Source: Strongyloides papillosus
Lineage: Eukaryota > Nematoda > Chromadorea > Rhabditida > Strongyloididae
Direction: 5' to 3'
Assembly (NCBI GenBank): GCA_005656395.1
Contig: SRSI01000036.1
Location: 186,001-250,000, forward strand
Length of the DNA: 64,000 bases
A program made the translations under genes and the position numbers. Below, piece after piece: positions 10,456 through 22,368 of this stretch; position 1 is the stretch's first letter, and each line of letters opens with the position of its first letter. The notes beneath the pieces are model-generated. The model was not told the DNA's origin. It saw only the letters and a list, made by a program, of their open reading frames with translations, and did no database searches.

Positions 10456-10902
10456 ATGAAATACCTTTTTTTCTTTATACTATTTGCTAATTATCTAATT
10501 AAAACTAAAGGAAATTTCAGTCTTGGAGCTTGGACTCCTATCGATACAACTACAGAAAATGTTATTGACCTTGCTAAGAAAGCTGTAGAAAAATTCAATT
10601 CCGAAGAAAATGAAGAAGTTGAGTTCTTTGGTGTTTCAAATGCATTACAACAAGTTGTAGCAGGAATGAATTATAAATTAATAATTAAAACGACATTGAA
10701 AGAATGTTCTATTAAAAATAAGTGTATAAAATATCTTGAGGCAACGATATTTGAGCAAGTTTGGACAAATACGTTGAATATTACTGTTGAAGCCTTACCT
10801 CCTGTAACAACAGAGACTCCTACTAGAAGCATTTACAAATCAATTCACTTGGAGACTTCAGTTGAAGAATATATTAAAAATTTTTATACATATCAAAAAT
10901 AA
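10456..10902 (+). CDS. Type 2 cystatin, secreted cysteine protease inhibitor, 148 aa
   Basis: The start at 10456 was chosen because it begins a clean signal peptide (MKYLFFFILFANYL...), although the frame extends eight codons upstream to another ATG. The mature protein keeps the inhibitory elements: an N-terminal Gly (LGAW, residues 23-26), the first hairpin QVVAG (66-70), and a second hairpin reading EQVW in place of the usual EQPW (about 100-103). Cys84 and Cys90 could form a disulfide. The family blocks papain-like proteases and, in parasitic nematodes, can dampen host antigen processing. A Thr/Pro-containing tail of about 35 residues extends past the normal cystatin end. It is a single exon, unlike most neighbours. 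Confidence 0.85.
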   Translation: MKYLFFFILFANYLIKTKGNFSLGAWTPIDTTTENVIDLAKKAVEKFNSEENEEVEFFGVSNALQQVVAGMNYKLIIKTTLKECSIKNKCIKYLEATIFEQVWTNTLNITVEALPPVTTETPTRSIYKSIHLETSVEEYIKNFYTYQK

Positions 10903-11723
10903 TTTTAGATAACATTCCATTTTATTCTCCTAGCATGGAGTATAGTATAAATATTTCAAACTTGAAATGACTATAAAATTTTTATTTATTAAAATTTCTT
11001 ATTCTACAAAAAGAGAGACAAAAACATAATTGTGATTGAACACAATAATGAAACTAGTATCAAAAATTTACTTTCAGCATGTTCTCGTCTTGATCACATT
11101 TTTAAAATCAATTAGTTTACCTTAGAAAATATATCCTAAAATTTCAGATAAAACTATGCTCAAGATTATAAATAATATTTATGAAGTTTATTACAATAAC
11201 CTTAAATCAATTACAGGTTTATGTAGAAAAAGTTTCTTTTCATTCGTTAAAATTAATCATATATATTCTCTATTTTCCTTGAATGAATCCAAACATTTTC
11301 CTTATGTTTAAATGACAAGATAGAAGAATTAAATAAATAAAAAAATATTCATATCATTTTGTTAGAAATATCAATGATGAATCATCATCATTGAAACTTT
11401 TGCAATATTCAAATAAAAATTAGTGAGCAAAAAGCACCTCTATGTACTTTGTTGTACATATGAAATGTACCTTTAAAAGATTAAAATTTAACATAAATAA
11501 AAATACTAAACTATAGATTTAAATACGAATCTATGTACCTAATCACTATTTACTTTTAAGATTTATTTTAATACTAGTTTATCACATTCCTCAGAAATGA
11601 TTCATATAGGTATTTATTATAATTTTACAAAAAACAAAGATATTGAGATATTATTCGGATTTAATTATATACAATTTAAAGTAATAGCCAAAAAAAAATA
11701 ATATACATATGAGGTCTGGTTTG
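10903..11723. other. Intergenic AT-rich stretch
   Basis: No ORF, RNA gene or repeat was recognised. It lies between the ends of the convergent cystatin and nuclear-receptor genes and holds their 3' regions. Confidence 0.5.
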
Positions 11724-13723
11724 TTACATATTGACATCAAAGATACCATGCATCCCTTTTGGATCCCTCTTCATAACATCGGCTGCAACCTTACAAACAT
11801 CAAAAACATTGAAAATTTTTGAAGTTAATACTATTTCTCTTTTCATATCACGATATTTTACAGTTGATGCTAGCAAAGTGATAATCTCGGCTAATCTATG
11901 TGCATAATTATCAATTTTCTTGGCAAATATATAATATGAATGGATTTCATTATTTAATGCTCTAATTAATTTTTTCCCTAATTCTTTGGTTACTGGTGTT
12001 ATTTGTTCAACCCCCTGAATCGACCATAGTGCATAACCTATTAAAAATGAAAATTCTATTTCATCAATATTTAATTCTTTCATAGGAAGATACATTGAAC
12101 TGACTAAAAATCTATTTGCTGGCAAAAAAAGATTATAAAAATCTTCTTTATCTTTAGTTGATAATTCTTTATCGTCAAGATATGCGAATTCATCACTTGA
12201 TGCTTGACAATTGTTAAATAAAATTACAATATCAGGATTATGTGCACCGTAAAGTTTAATTGAAGTATAAACACGTTCTATAGAATGAATAATAGACCAT
12301 ACATTGTTAAAAATTATTGCTTTGTCAGATGGTGGTAATGAGCAATATTGTGGTGAGATTGCTAAAGCTTTAGCAAATTCATTACAACAAGCTTCTGTAA
12401 AAAATGCATATTTACGAAAGGTAAACTTTCTTGTTATTTCTACTTTATCTATTGATAGATCTTTATTTATACTATTTAAATAACAACCAATTCCATATGA
12501 TAAGTACTGTAATGGTGTATAATATAATGTTGTTGATTTAGGTATTGAAATCAAAGGTGTTAAATTTGATGTTGACGGTGTATCATCTGATACAGTTGAA
12601 GAAATACTCATTTCTGAAATGCAAAACAAAATATTATTTGATTAAAAATAAGAATATGAAAACCTTGTTTAATTGTGGTGGATGGTGTCGAATTGACACT
12701 TAAAGGGCTTTTCATTGAACTAGAATTTTCATCATTATCTGAAGTATCAGTATAATGTTTATCTTGTTTCTTCCATTTCATTCCAACTCTTTTACATTTT
12801 TCAAATCTACAATAACGGCAAACGTTTTTTATACTATAATGTACCTCACAATTTTTGGAATTCCTACGGCAACGATATTTTCTATCACCTTGTTGACTAC
12901 GCCTCCAAAATGCAGAACAGGCCTAAAAAAACAATAAATTGTGGAGGAATTGAAAAGGAAAATATTTTTTCTTATCAATTATAGAAATTAAAACAAGAAA
13001 ATGAAGTAGAATTGGCTAAATTATAAAGAAACTTTACAAAATTAATTAGTTTTTAAAAGTTTTATGATATTAAATTATTTACAATCTTAAATTGCATGAT
13101 GTATAAACATTTTTTTTAAGTATATAATTTATTCAAACTTTTTGTAAAAACAGAAAAGAAATGATAAAAAATTAATTTAATTATTTTTATCAAAGTAATT
13201 TTATAGGACTCTTTCATTAAAAATGACATATTAAATGCTTAGTGTTAGTTAAGTGAAATATAATAAATTATAAAGTTTGTTAAGACAAAGAAAGGATTAA
13301 ATATCTGTATGTAACTAATAAAAATTAGCTTTTATGATATCAAATTTTAAAAGTGTATGAAATTTCCCATATTAACATACACATTGTGATAGAATTTAAT
13401 GTACTATATTTTATTGCTTACAATAATTGATAAAAATAATACTATCATTCTTGTTTTTTATTGACAATAATATAGCAAGGTAGATAATTTTACATAATAA
13501 TGTAATGTTTTAAAATAATAAAGTAATTTATCTTGTGTAAAAATAATAATGATATAAAGTGCAAATATAACAAGGAAGTAAATTACACTTTATATATGTT
13601 TTAAATCCATGTAAAATATTAAATATTAATCAAACTTACACGACATGAATTTATCTGAAAATGGAATCCTGTGGTAGGTGTTGAGCAAACTAAACAAACA
13701 TCTGCATTCTTTGGTTCTGACAT
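11724..13723 (-). CDS. Nuclear hormone receptor (nematode supplementary type), 410 aa
   Basis: There are three exons: 13723-13640, 12922-12664 and 12613-11724. The introns are 717 bp and 50 bp, with GTAAGT and GTTTTC donors, and the phases fit exactly. Exons 1 and 2 encode a DNA-binding domain with both C4 zinc fingers: the first reads CLVC...CRAC with a P-box of CRACSAFWRR, and the second ends CRYCRFEKCKRVGM. A Ser/Thr-rich hinge leads to a helical ligand-binding domain ending near PKGMHGIFDVNM, an AF-2-like helix position. The CRACSAFWRR P-box is typical of the large nematode HNF4-derived NHR expansion, whose ligands are mostly unknown. A nuclear transcription factor is expected. The long first intron may hold regulatory sequence. 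Confidence 0.9.
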
Positions 13724-16700
13724 ACTTGTTTTCTACAGCTATTTTTTACTTCATTTAATACTAAAAAAAATAATTTGTACAAATACTTAAATTATTCAAG
13801 AAAGTATATGTGAATTAAACGATGATATGTATTGATTTTGCGGAAGGTTTTGTCTTCTTATCATAAACTACAAAATATATTATATCTTTGATAATATATA
13901 TATATATATATAGATATAAATATATGTTTATATTATTCTTATATTTAATCGTTGATCCAAGTGTACTATAGATAGGAAATGATCGAACGTAAAAATTATA
14001 AATACCTTATAGTTGACGTAAAATTATAACCGTGTATTAGTATAATAGACATTTAAAAGTACAATTCACATAAATATTTTCTTTACTTAATAGAAATTGA
14101 CAAGCTAGTACTAAAGAGAAGGTAACTTGCTCCTGTATACAAGTAAATTGATAATAATAAGACAAAACAAATCAAATGTTAAAAAAATTCAAAAAAAGTA
14201 TTTATACTGTTTTTATTGGAAGATTTTATGTTAAGCTTAAATATAAAATTATATTTTCTTTTAAATACTTTTTATAAATTAAAATTAATAATTATGCGTT
14301 TTCATTATAAAAAGAGAATGATGTAATTTGATATTTGAAAAATTTTAACTAATGACCACTGAGAATACTTTCTTAATAAAATATTAATGACACTTTTAAA
14401 AATTATAATTACATTATTATCAATAAAGCAATTTACAAATTATTTCATATATGTAAGTCTATAATATATTAATGTTTATCATATAGACATAATACATAAA
14501 ACTGACCATGACATATTAAGTGGTCTTTGTATTTTGTGTTATCATAGTAACAACTTTATTTACATACATATAATAAGCATCTAGAAACATTTTAATATAA
14601 TATTCAAATAAATATTGGGTTTATAAAATTACCTACCAATAGAGAATGTTTTTATTATAAATCTTTTTAAGTATAAGTTAAAAAAATTGAAGTGGACAAT
14701 TGAATAATTTTTCCCTACCTTTTTATATAGGAAAGTTCATATAGAAAATATTTATCATTTAAAAATGATTATAAATTTCAATAAAAATTTTTTTCATAAA
14801 CAAAGAAACTTTGTATAATTTAATAGCTAAAAATATGTATAATTCTTAACAAATACTATAACTAATTAATTATATTATAGGTTTATTTATGAATAAGTAA
14901 AGTGTATCTTAAAAATCAGTATTGATGAGCAGGCATTGAGAAGGGAAGGATAACAAAAAGAGTATCTATGTTTTTTGAATAGAAGTGTTAATGTAAATAT
15001 GATAAAATAAAAAAATATATAAAAAAAATTTCTTTTAAAAGAGGGAAAAAAAACTAACCTATAGTTGATCTTTAGATTATTTTTTTTTCTAATCTTTGGT
15101 TGTGTATAAATAAGATTAGACTTTACATTAACTAACTTCTGAATTAATTAAATAATTTAACATTTAAATTTAAAAAAAAACAAACTTTATTTTTGACTAA
15201 TCAAATACGATAATAAATGTTAACATTCTATAAGAAAATAGTCTTTATATATCAATTATGTGTTAATTAAATTTTATTTCAACATATTTAATATTTCACA
15301 TGAATTATTATATTGAAATTAAAGTTTAGAGATTATTACGAGTTTTGCAAAGAGTGTGTTGTAAACAAGTATTAAGAATGAATCAAATTTGAGAAAAAAT
15401 ATTTTTCAAGATTAACAAATATAATTGAATCATATAAAAATATTTTTAATATAGTTTTTTTAAATAATAAAATGAAACATAAAAATAAAATTTAAAACTA
15501 TTAAAAAAATTATTTTGTGTGGCAGAAAAATTGGTATAAATTTTTCCAGTAAAGTTTTATAAGGACACACATTATACAATTAAATTTTACAACACTTGAA
15601 ACATTTAACAAAACTATTATTCATATTTAAATGCACAATTATTTTGTTATTATAAAATAGTCAACATTTTATCAATGATTACGGGGAAACAATTTTATTA
15701 TTAAATATTATGTAATTCGCATAAAATAGTTTCAAGTTAATCCTTCATTTTCATTTATAAATAGATAAATGTAAAATTAATTGAAATCAATCCTTATAAA
15801 AAAATATCTGTATTTTTGCACATGAAATAATATATTTTATTAGTTTGTTTTTAAATTTTCTAAAGGAAATTGAAATATTTATGAATACAAAATAGTTAAA
15901 ATGTAAATTAAGCTGTCAAACTATTATATGTTTGTAGTTTATTATGTCTAATCTGAAAGTCTATAAGTAAATTTATACATCTAATAAAATTATTTATAAT
16001 TAATCTATAATATGTAGGGAAAATTTATAATTTAGAAATATACATTACTTTTAAATAAAAAGCACTTTTTAAATAATAATTTAAATTTTCTAATAGTATC
16101 TAAATATGAGATTATTATTAATATGATTCACATAAACTTCCTTTAAATTAAAAGTAGATATATGACTGGAGAATGAGGGGAATCATTAATATTTTCTACT
16201 TTGTGTGAAAACTATTTTTTCAAATTTATTCTTAATAAATGTGTAAATAAACTTTTTAAAGTACAATAAAGTGTTTTTGTGGTAAAAAAATTCTAAATTA
16301 AAGATATCATTCTCATCATATTTTCGTGAGAATACCAATATTTTTAATATAATATGTTTAGTTAAGACTTTAAAAATATATATTAGATGGTACAAAAAAG
16401 TTGATTAAAAATATTTTTTGCATACAAAGATTATATTTTATGTGAAAATAAATAGTTATAAATAGATAAAATAAAACTTTTTTATCATTTTTCAACTTAC
16501 AAAAGGTCGTAATTTTTTATAGGTGTAAAAGCATTTTCTTATCTTGATAATGCTAAACCTGCAATTATCTCTATTGAAAATAAAAAATTGTTATTGTGTG
16601 TACACTTATTCAATTGAAATACATAATTACATTAAAAAAGTTTACTATATTAAAAAAGTAGAAAATTTTACCAAATAATATAGTAAAGATTTTTGCAAAT

Positions 16701-17756
16701 ATCTCGTTATAAGTTATAGATAAAAAATGTTTGCATCTTCACTATAAATGTAAGTTATTTTGTACAAGATTAAAAAAATCACTGCTAGCTATTATGAAAA
16801 AGTACAATATTTGTTTAAATTACTTTTGAATAAATTTTTATCTCAAGTTAAATTGTTAAAAACATTCAATTTAAATTTTAACAAGATAATGTTGATGTAA
16901 AAATTTTTATCATTAACAATAGACCTTGATACATAAAAGAAATGATTAAAAAATGAAAATTAAAAAATCCAGTACATATAGTTTAATTGTTATGATACTA
17001 AATTAAAAATTAAATAGACTAAATGTATGTCAAAGTTTTTTTTGTTTAAAACAAAAAAAAATCGAATAATAATACAAAGGAATTTTATCTACTTATAAAA
17101 ATTTTTTTAAATATATTTATACATTAATGATGATCAAAGATTGTTGAAGCTCTTTTTGAAAAATCAGTTCACCTTTTAAAAGTTAAAGTAAAATTATATT
17201 AGTAGGTTAATATATAAAAATTATCTTGAAAATGATAGAAAACGATAAATAGAACATTTAAATATCATAAAAAGTGTTACTGTTTAAATTATGATCTTTT
17301 TGGTAAATGAAAAAAACAAATATGATTTCAAAATTACTTTGAAAACTTCTTTATTGATGTACTTTGATGTTAAGACATAACATTGTAAAATATTACAATG
17401 TATAGATACCTAAAATAAATGGTTTTTGATGGGGAAAGTAACTGTTTATTTATTTTTTGGAGAGAGCAATTTTTCTCATAAAGTAATCTATAATCTATTA
17501 TTCACCTTTTATTACTTTGATAAACGTGAAATTTATTAAACCTGACTAAATATTTAAAAAAAACTTGGATGTTTACTTTTTTTGCATAACAAAACTAGCA
17601 AAATTTATCTTTTTTATACTTTTATTGTAAAGATTTACAAAAAATATGGACTTTAAGTTCAATATACAAGAAGTATTTAATTATCCGTTTTCTAAAATAT
17701 TTATTTATCAATAAAAAATAGTCATATGATAAAATTAATGCTTTTTAATTACTTAA
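13724..17756. other. Four-kilobase gene desert
   Basis: Very AT-rich sequence with only short, low-complexity open frames, such as a 69-codon hydrophobic frame near 16186-16395 that I do not regard as a gene. An (AT)n microsatellite occurs around 13893-13912. No TIRs, RNA genes or conserved coding motifs were recognised. It may contain the promoter of the upstream receptor gene. Confidence 0.5.
13893..13912. repeat. (AT)n dinucleotide microsatellite
   Basis: A run of alternating A and T of about 20 bases; exact ends are approximate. Confidence 0.6.
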
Positions 17757-18175
17757 AAGTTGATAACATCAAATTGTACAAAAACAGATGCCAGTTCAAA
17801 TTGGTTTTCTGTAGAGGTACAAGTCTATAAAAAATTTAAGTGTAATAACCCAACTGAAATTAAAAAATTAAAACCACAAGCATAAAGTAGTCTGCAGGTG
17901 AATGTTTTAGAACATGTTGAATACCTGAATGTTTTTATTAATATCACTTTCAAACATTATAAAATGGGTGATAGTGAACAATTGGTTATTACTTCACAAA
18001 TTGTTGTGAATAAACTGAATGAGTTGTAGTGTGAAACTCTACATTGCCATCGTTTCTCAATATTTCTTTTATTAACTGATGTTATTTTTTGTTAGAGATA
18101 TGAGACAACATCTGGAAGAGAAGACTTATACTTAGATAATATAATATCTAGTTCTTCGTAGTTTTTGGGTTCATT
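17757..18175 (+). pseudogene. Possible remnant of an uncharacterised gene
   Basis: One frame reads as protein-like sequence with balanced composition (NWFSVEVQVYKKFKC, then LEHVEYLNVFINITFKHY) but is interrupted by TAA near 17885, TAG near 18028 and another TAG near 18101. Composition is less AT-biased than the desert upstream. No start codon, signal peptide or splice sites that would rescue it are evident, and no family was recognised. It could also be separate exons of a real gene. Confidence 0.3.
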
Positions 18176-18349
18176 ATACCGTGGATTTCGAGATAATTTA
18201 AAATCATGGATATTATTAAATTTTATTATAATAACAGTTGGATTATATATCTACAATTGATACATATAATCTTCTTAAATCTTTACTCTAATGACACTAT
18301 AAATAGTAATTTTTGATAAATAAAAAATAAAATATTAAAAAATAAATAA

Positions 18350-18990
18350 ATGAAATTGCTTTTTAAAATTATCATATTGTCAAAAATATTTTTTATTTAT
18401 TGTCAAAATACTAATGTAACACTGAAAGATCAGGCATATGACAGAGTAACGAGTCATTTTTCAGAATTTTTTCTAAGAAATCAAATTGATACGGTATTAT
18501 ATACATTTATAAATGTAAATTTTTATAGATTGTTGATTTTGTTACTGAAGGACTGTATAATGGAACTGATCCACATGCAATTGGTAATAATTTAATTACA
18601 AAAATTACTTTAATGTTAACAGCCGAACAATATGGTGTAGTAACAGCTTTTGGAATTGTTATATCAACAAAACTAGGACCTACTGGAATAACTAAATTTA
18701 TTGAAGTGCTTAAAAACGTCAGCAGTAATAATCTTACTCCATTTATGTATCAAATACAAAACAGGATAATGGAGACAAAAGCAGAAGGTTATACAAAACA
18801 AGAATCAATAAATGATGGCTTGTACTATATATTAACATTTTTTTCTGATAAACGTTTTGTTACTATTGCTTGTAGAATCAAGATGCATTTTAGCAATCAC
18901 GAATGGAGCAGCTATTATCCAGCTATCAATCAAATATTTATGTTTAATTTGTACAACGATAAATGCGTAACAAGCCAAGGAATTACTTAA
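18350..18990 (+). CDS. Secreted helical protein of unknown family, copy A, 201 aa
   Basis: Exons are 18350-18493 and 18529-18990, with a 35-bp phase-0 GTATTA...ATAG intron. The protein starts with a signal peptide (MKLLFKIIILSKIFFIYC), and the rest appears all-helical with few Cys. It is a clear tandem paralogue of the gene at 19114-19747: the intron falls at the same place, the order of motifs is the same (YNGT, then FGI.I.T.LG, F.Y.I..R..E.K, INDG, and a terminal acidic-W-YP segment), and the total length matches. No known domain was recognised. A resemblance in general shape to small lipid-binding nematode proteins (FAR type) is only a guess. Secretion suggests an extracellular role. Confidence 0.75.
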
Positions 18991-19113
18991 TACTATTTTT
19001 CGTTTAATATAAACTTTTAAGCTTTATAATCTGACGCTTTTGAAGTAAACTTACATTTATTCTGCTTTATTTTTGATTATTATATAAATTTAATATTTTA
19101 TGAAATATATACA

Positions 19114-19747
19114 ATGAAACACAATCCTTTTGCAATATTTTACTTTTTTCTACTAACTTTTAAGGAAACAGACCAACTAACAACAAATAAATTGAAGAAT
19201 AAAGTTATCGTTATAGTTAACGAACAAATATCATTATTTCTTAAAGATTACCAGATCATAAATGTAATTTAGTTATTTTAAAAAATAATTTATATTTCTT
19301 TAGGCTCTTGATAATACATATAAACTATTGTACAATGGAACAAATTTAGAGGATGTTGAAGCAAGTTTTGCAGATTGTTTATCTAAAAGCTTTGATGAAG
19401 ATCAATTGGAAGCAGTTATGATTTTTGGCATTAAAATATTGACTAGGCTTGGATTAGACGGTATGGATATTTTTATAAGTAAAACATTAGGTGTATTAAG
19501 GCCTATTATTTTTCCATATATGGATAAGATCAAAGATCGAATGTTTGAGATGAAAAAAAAGAATGATGATGTACTTGAAGGTATAAATGAAGGTTACTCT
19601 ATGACAATAACTTTTGCTACACCAGAAGTAATTACTAGAGCATTTTGTGAATTTATGAAAATTTTTACAGAGGATGAATGGAATGCAATTTATCCTGATT
19701 ATGACGAATTTTTCTTGATAAATAATTATATTCACAAATGTAATTAA
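19114..19747 (+). CDS. Secreted helical protein of unknown family, copy B, 197 aa
   Basis: Exons are 19114-19263 and 19304-19747, with a 40-bp GTAATT...TTAG phase-0 intron. The first 15 or so residues are hydrophobic and likely a signal peptide, though less clean than in copy A. The second exon aligns along its whole length with copy A, including LYNGT, IFGIKILTRLG, the FPYMDKIKDRM segment, GINEGYS and a DEWNAIYPDY segment near the end. The C-terminus ends in KCN, matching the late Cys of copy A. The spacing between the genes is only 123 bp, so the pair is a recent tandem duplication, yet the proteins have diverged strongly. Function is unknown. Confidence 0.75.
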
Positions 19748-20865
19748 TCTAATTAAGTACTTATATAAAATAAATACTTAATTCGAAGATATGTGTTATG
19801 TTTTTTTACTAAGAAAGTAGATGTGCGTTGTGATTTTTAGGGGTAATTTGAAAATTTTTAAAAATCAATTTGTTTGTAAAATTATCACATTTTAATGAGT
19901 AAAATAATATTTATTTTGTTATGTGAAAAAATTTTTTTTATCTCTAAACTATGTTAATACAGTATTTTATAAAAAATATTTGAAAGATAAAATTCTATAT
20001 ATCATTAATTTGTTTTTAATACTTTTACTATTTTTCCGTTATAAACTCAACATATTAAAATAAATTTTGCACTGTGATTTCCTACAGTATGTCGAGTTTT
20101 CAGGATAAAATTAAAAAAAATTATGAGATTCTTGGGAAAAAATGTGTAAATACATAAAGTACGTATTATAAATATTATTACAATTATAAATATTGATAAT
20201 AAAAGGTTTAAAAAAAGAAAGATATTAAATTCTTTCAATTATCATCAATTAAAGGAAATTAGGAAGGATATTTTTTATAAAATAATGGTGAATTTATTTT
20301 AAAAAAGCGAAATAAACATAATATTCTATCATTATTATTTTATTTGTATTAACTTAAAAACAACATTATATTAAGTTAAAATATATTCTAATAAAAGGAT
20401 TATTTTTCATCACCACATTTTTTTCTAAATAAAAACATGTTTCTTTCATAGAAATTATTTTAATTTCATCTACAATTAATTTTTTCCTTTGAAACATAAA
20501 TTCCAAATATTTAACCCAGTCTGAGATTTTGAATACACCTTTGAGTTAAGGTGCATTGATTAACAGAGTTCTGAAGTCCTTAATAAAGCGTTAGTTAAAA
20601 ATAAAATGGTGATTTCTTCAAGCTTTTTATTATATCAAAAATCAAAATGAATTCTTTCCGTTTTGATAAGACTAGAATTGTTAGCTGTCAAATAAGCAAA
20701 AGTTTATATGATTTAAAATAATTACTCTAACCTATAAATTACGTTATTTTGTAACTATCTTTTGATAAATGATTAATAATATTCTTTTATTATTAGTAAT
20801 TTTTACAGATTCAGGGGAAATTTTCTCAATTTTATATATTAGATTTATCTCATAAAATTATTGAT
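19748..20865. other. Intergenic AT-rich stretch
   Basis: Only short hydrophobic frames caused by AT-rich composition; no supported gene, repeat or RNA. Confidence 0.5.
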
Positions 20866-21647
20866 ATGATTTCGGTTGTAGAAATTCTGCAACTTGTATA
20901 TAAGATACCATCAACGCTTTTAATGATACTGTCAGTATTTGTTATAATAAGGAAAATCAAAAATAAAAATGTTAATTTTAACACGCAATTTTATATAATA
21001 ATTGTTTGTAAATTAACTAATAAAATTACTTATATTATGACTAGTTATATATTTATAACACTACCTAAATGGGGATTTTATAATAATTTTTTGGAAAACA
21101 ATGATTGGACTTGGAAATATGTTTTTTAGTGCAAAATACAAAAATTACAATTTCATTGGTTTCTTTGCTTCATATTTTAAATCTAAAAATGTGATTTATT
21201 ATAAAATATTTTATACAATTTTTTTATTTGGAATTATTTCTGTTGCAACATGTACCTTTAACGTAATGGCCATTTTAACACTGAAGAAACACAATCAAAT
21301 TGATAAGAAATACAAAAAAGAACTATATTATATCATATACTCAATTTTTATTTTTATAACTTTATTCATTGTTGAGGTTTTCTTTACTTGTAAAATTATT
21401 GCTGTAAAATATGAAATTAAATTCCTTAGTCGTATAAATCATTTTATCTATATAGTGGGATTTGATTTAACATCTATTGGAGATTTCTATTTTCTTATTC
21501 ATTCATCGTAAGTACAGATTTTAAATGTTTATATCTATGTAAAATTAAATTTTTAGTAGTGAACTAAGAAATGCATTGAAAACTACTTTTGGATGTTCTA
21601 TAAAATTCAATAACAAAGTTAATATCAAAATTCCTTATCAAAGGTAA
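20866..21647 (+). pseudogene. Srv-like 7TM chemoreceptor, probably broken
   Basis: The first frame (20866-21129) encodes TM1-TM2 of a Srv-like serpentine receptor, with the FYIIIVCKLTNKITY and LPKWGFYNNF stretches. It stops at 21127-21129. The next frame, shifted by one base, encodes what look like TM5 to TM7 (to 21507). A 49-bp intron (21508-21556) then leads to a short last exon ending at 21647 with an SSELRNALKTTFGCS-type tail. The TM3-TM4 segment expected between the two parts is missing, and no GT-AG intron was found that restores both frame and topology. This suggests an internal deletion plus frameshift. A sequencing or assembly error, or a divergent intact gene, cannot be excluded. 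Confidence 0.5.
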
Positions 21648-22368
21648 GTTATTTGTCAATTTAAAAAAGTATAATTTAGTTGTATAGGTGGTTAAAATAC
21701 TAAATTACTCTTGAATTTGGATGAATTTCCCCAAGATTAGAAATGATACTTATTTTGTTCTTAGAATCTTATTCTTATAATGTGAAAAAGCTAGTTTCAA
21801 GTACACTATTTACATATAGTTATAATTTTTGATTTCTATGGCAAATTCCTTTGGTATACCTTTTAAGAACTTTTTATTGACGTTTAATTAATACTAATGT
21901 TTTCTCCAGGAATCAGGCAAACGATTGTACCATAGGATTAATTGCAATTTTCATGACAAAATCTATCTTTTACATATGATTCCCTTTCAATTACAGCTTA
22001 TTTTTGAATACATTAAAACCTTTTTCCAATTCTATCAACTTTATTTACAAAACTTCATGAAACCATATTAGAATATTTATCTTTTATGTGTGAATTGATA
22101 AATTAAATCTAAAAATAAAAAAATATTCTTTCTGTTTTTCTTATTACCTGAAATTTATATTTTTTGTATTTATTTATTTTTCCGTAAAAATTAAATATTA
22201 GATGTAGATAATTTGAAAAAACAATGATAAACTGCAAGTCTTTGTTATAACAATGAATGATTAAAGTTTATTATGTGCCAAGTCATTTATTTTTTTCCGT
22301 TTTTAAATAAAAAACAATATTCATTAAAATTCCATATTTAAAACCTTTTCTTTAGTATTATATTAAAT
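21648..22368. other. Intergenic AT-rich stretch
   Basis: Nothing recognised beyond low-complexity sequence; it should hold the promoter of the downstream receptor. Confidence 0.45.

Noticed and set aside
16186..16395. Minus-strand 69-codon hydrophobic frame in the gene desert
   Set aside because: Composition-driven Phe/Ile/Lys frame with no start context, splice partners or motifs.
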